Shown here in pieces: positions 32,249 to 33,404 of a DNA stretch of 33,404 nucleotides. The notes under the pieces are model-generated. The model did not search any database. It saw only the letters and a list, made by a program, of their open reading frames with translations, and was not told the DNA's origin. Within the stretch, counting starts at the first letter, position 1. Each line of letters opens with the position of its first letter. The position numbers and the translations under genes are program-made. The DNA comes from Lachnospiraceae bacterium (lineage in GTDB: Bacteria > Bacillota > Clostridia > Lachnospirales > Lachnospiraceae): the NCBI GenBank assembly GCA_017620155.1, contig JAFZQY010000050.1, positions 1-33,404 of the forward strand, given 5' to 3'.

Positions 32249-33404
32249 ATGGCTGTGGACGAGAATTATCTCGACAACCTGTTAAAAAATGCAAACGAGA
32301 AAGATGCTGAAGTAGAGAGTGCAATCGGCGCGGCAATGACCGCTGCGGATCGCCTCAAAGCTATGGGAGTCGTGCCTGAAGAGGGACGCCCCAGTATCTT
32401 CGCGGATATCGAACCTGAGCCTGAGCCGGAACCCGAGCCGGAGCCTATACCGGAGCCTGTTCTCGAACCCGAACCTGTGGTAGAGCCCGAACTTGCGGTA
32501 GAGCCCGAGCCCGTGGTTGAGCAGGAGCCCGCGGTTGAGGAGCCGGTGATTGAACCCGAGTCCATTCCGGAGGTTGAACCAGAGCCTGTTCAGGAGACAG
32601 TGGTTCAGCCTGAGTTAGAGCCGGGACTTGAGGCTGTGTTAGATCATGCGTTTGAGACCGCGGTAGAAAACGAAACTGCGGGTGAGCCTGTGTTAGATCC
32701 CGAACTTGAGGCTGTATTAGACCATGCGCTTGAGTCTGTGGTAGAAGCCGAACCTGTGCCCGAGCCTGTGGCAGAACCCGAACCCGTTCCCGAGCTTGTG
32801 TTTGAGGAGCCTGTTCTTGATCCCGAGCCGATCCCCGAGCCCGAACCGATCCCCGAGCCCGAACCGATCCCCGAGCCGGAGCCCGAACCTGTAGTGGAAG
32901 AGCCCGCTCCCGAACCGATTCCTGAATCCGAGCCTGTTCCTGTTGAGGAACCGACTCCTGTTGAAGTTACACCGGTATCAGACGACCCGAATGCGCGCCT
33001 GACCCCCGATCAGATAGCAGCGATGTTCGCAAGTGCAGCACCCGCAGAGGAAGCAGCACCGGCAGAAGAACCTGCCGTAGAGGAGCATGCGCCCGAACCG
33101 GAGCCTGAACCCGCTCCTGAGCCGGCTCCGATCGAGGTTACGCCCGTATCAGATGATCCTAACGCGAAGCTTACACCTGATCAGATAGCAGCGATGTTCG
33201 CAAGTGCAGCACCGGCAGAAGAACCTGCCGTTGAGGAAGCTGCACCCGAGCCCGTGGTAGAGGAGCCCGCTCCCGAGCCGGAGCCTGAAGCTGCCCCTGA
33301 ACCTGCGCCGATCGAGGTTACGCCCGTATCAGATGATCCTAACGCGAAGCTTACACCTGATCAGATAGCAGCGATATTCGCAAGTGCAGCACCGGCAGAA
33401 GAAC
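32249..33404 (+). CDS. Glu/Pro-rich repeat protein with FliM/FliN-like motifs (3' end outside window)
   Basis: At least 385 codons, open to the window end. ATG 32249 follows GGAG (32235-32238) at ten bases. Residues 1-50 are a helical head ([19 protein letters not shown], then [13 protein letters not shown]). After that comes a long tract of EPEP, EPVVE and EPIP units. A 16-residue amphipathic unit with EAVLDHA occurs twice (bases 32627-32674 and 32705-32752). From residue 238 on, a unit of about 57-60 residues repeats three times, each holding [10 protein letters not shown] followed by [13 protein letters not shown] (motif starts at 251, 308 and 368). That motif resembles the LSQxEIDALL peptide at the N-terminus of FliM/FliN. 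There is no signal peptide or membrane helix in the visible part. Function unknown. Confidence 0.8.
   Translation, partial: MAVDENYLDNLLKNANEKDAEVESAIGAAMTAADRLKAMGVVPEEGRPSIFADIEPEPEPEPEPEPIPEPVLEPEPVVEPELAVEPEPVVEQEPAVEEPVIEPESIPEVEPEPVQETVVQPELEPGLEAVLDHAFETAVENETAGEPVLDPELEAVLDHALESVVEAEPVPEPVAEPEPVPELVFEEPVLDPEPIPEPEPIPEPEPIPEPEPEPVVEEPAPEPIPESEPVPVEEPTPVEVTPVSDDPNARLTPDQIAAMFASAAPAEEAAPAEEPAVEEHAPEPEPEPAPEPAPIEVTPVSDDPNAKLTPDQIAAMFASAAPAEEPAVEEAAPEPVVEEPAPEPEPEAAPEPAPIEVTPVSDDPNAKLTPDQIAAIFASAAPAEE
32837..32872 (+). repeat. 18-bp tandem repeat in the Glu/Pro tract
   Basis: Two identical 18-base units, GAGCCCGAACCGATCCCC, at 32837-32854 and 32855-32872, flanked by partial copies. They encode EPEPIP repeats and keep the reading frame. 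Confidence 0.85.
33128..33404 (+). repeat. 180-bp spaced direct repeat within the repeat-protein gene
   Basis: Bases 33128-33224 and 33308-33404 are 97-base copies differing at one position (33196 G, 33376 A), offset exactly 180 bases (60 codons). An older, more diverged copy starts near 32960. The second copy runs off the window, so more may follow. Confidence 0.9.

Noticed and set aside
32266-32565. Gly/Ser-rich minus-strand frame
   Set aside because: A mirror of the Glu/Pro codon repeats; simple-sequence artefact.
32400-33404. CRISPR array or other non-coding repeat
   Set aside because: The repeats are in frame, variable in length and encode a continuous protein; there are no uniform repeats with unique spacers.

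Overview
The window looks like a chromosomal stretch from an anaerobic Firmicute of class Clostridia, most likely family Lachnospiraceae; I cannot name the genus. The pointers are an LL-diaminopimelate aminotransferase (dapL), divergent Clostridia-type HisRS and AlaRS, an alpha2-type GlyRS, ScpA/ScpB, several LxxC lipoproteins, Shine-Dalgarno sites of the AGGAGG type, and CheV plus cyclic-di-GMP proteins. All convincing genes but one are on the + strand. No tRNA, rRNA, insertion sequence, prophage or CRISPR array was recognised. The longest gap between genes is about 260 bases (31987-32248).

Layout. 1-303 is the 3' end of an NADP-type glutamate dehydrogenase, closed by a strong terminator. 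360-2989 holds an AmmeMemoRadiSam-type radical SAM enzyme, an AEC-family permease and an Sfp-type phosphopantetheinyl transferase. A good sigma-A promoter then starts a long run: hisS, an EamA permease, an SseB-domain protein, a lipoprotein, glyS, alaS, a plsC-like acyltransferase, a membrane protein with a degenerate GGDEF domain, and a lipoprotein amidase (3027-14223, closed by a terminator). 14270-18284 is a metal-uptake operon: two Fur-family operators around a near-consensus promoter, a Zur-like regulator, ABC transporter genes znuA, znuC and znuB, and a lipoprotein with a Cys-Cys motif.

18340-19557 is dapL on the minus strand. It is divergent from a YbjN-like gene that is followed by a large AAA+ protein (one decayed and one intact ATPase module) and a soluble diguanylate cyclase. 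Next comes rpsU (58 residues) with its own promoter, a structured leader and a terminator. After it lie a metallophosphoesterase, scpA, scpB, a small unknown protein, an orphan sensor histidine kinase and a lipoprotein.

28700-33404 is a signalling block: CheV, a membrane EAL phosphodiesterase with a dead GGDEF module, a small unknown protein, and, after a long leader, the start of a Glu/Pro-rich repeat protein that runs off the window. That last protein carries three spaced copies of a short motif ([11 protein letters not shown]-like) resembling the N-terminal peptide of FliM/FliN, next to a CheV gene. I consider it the best candidate here for something undescribed. Other points of interest are the ZnuA that lacks the usual third histidine ligand, the Cys-Cys lipoprotein of the metal operon, and the YbjN/pseudo-AAA pair.
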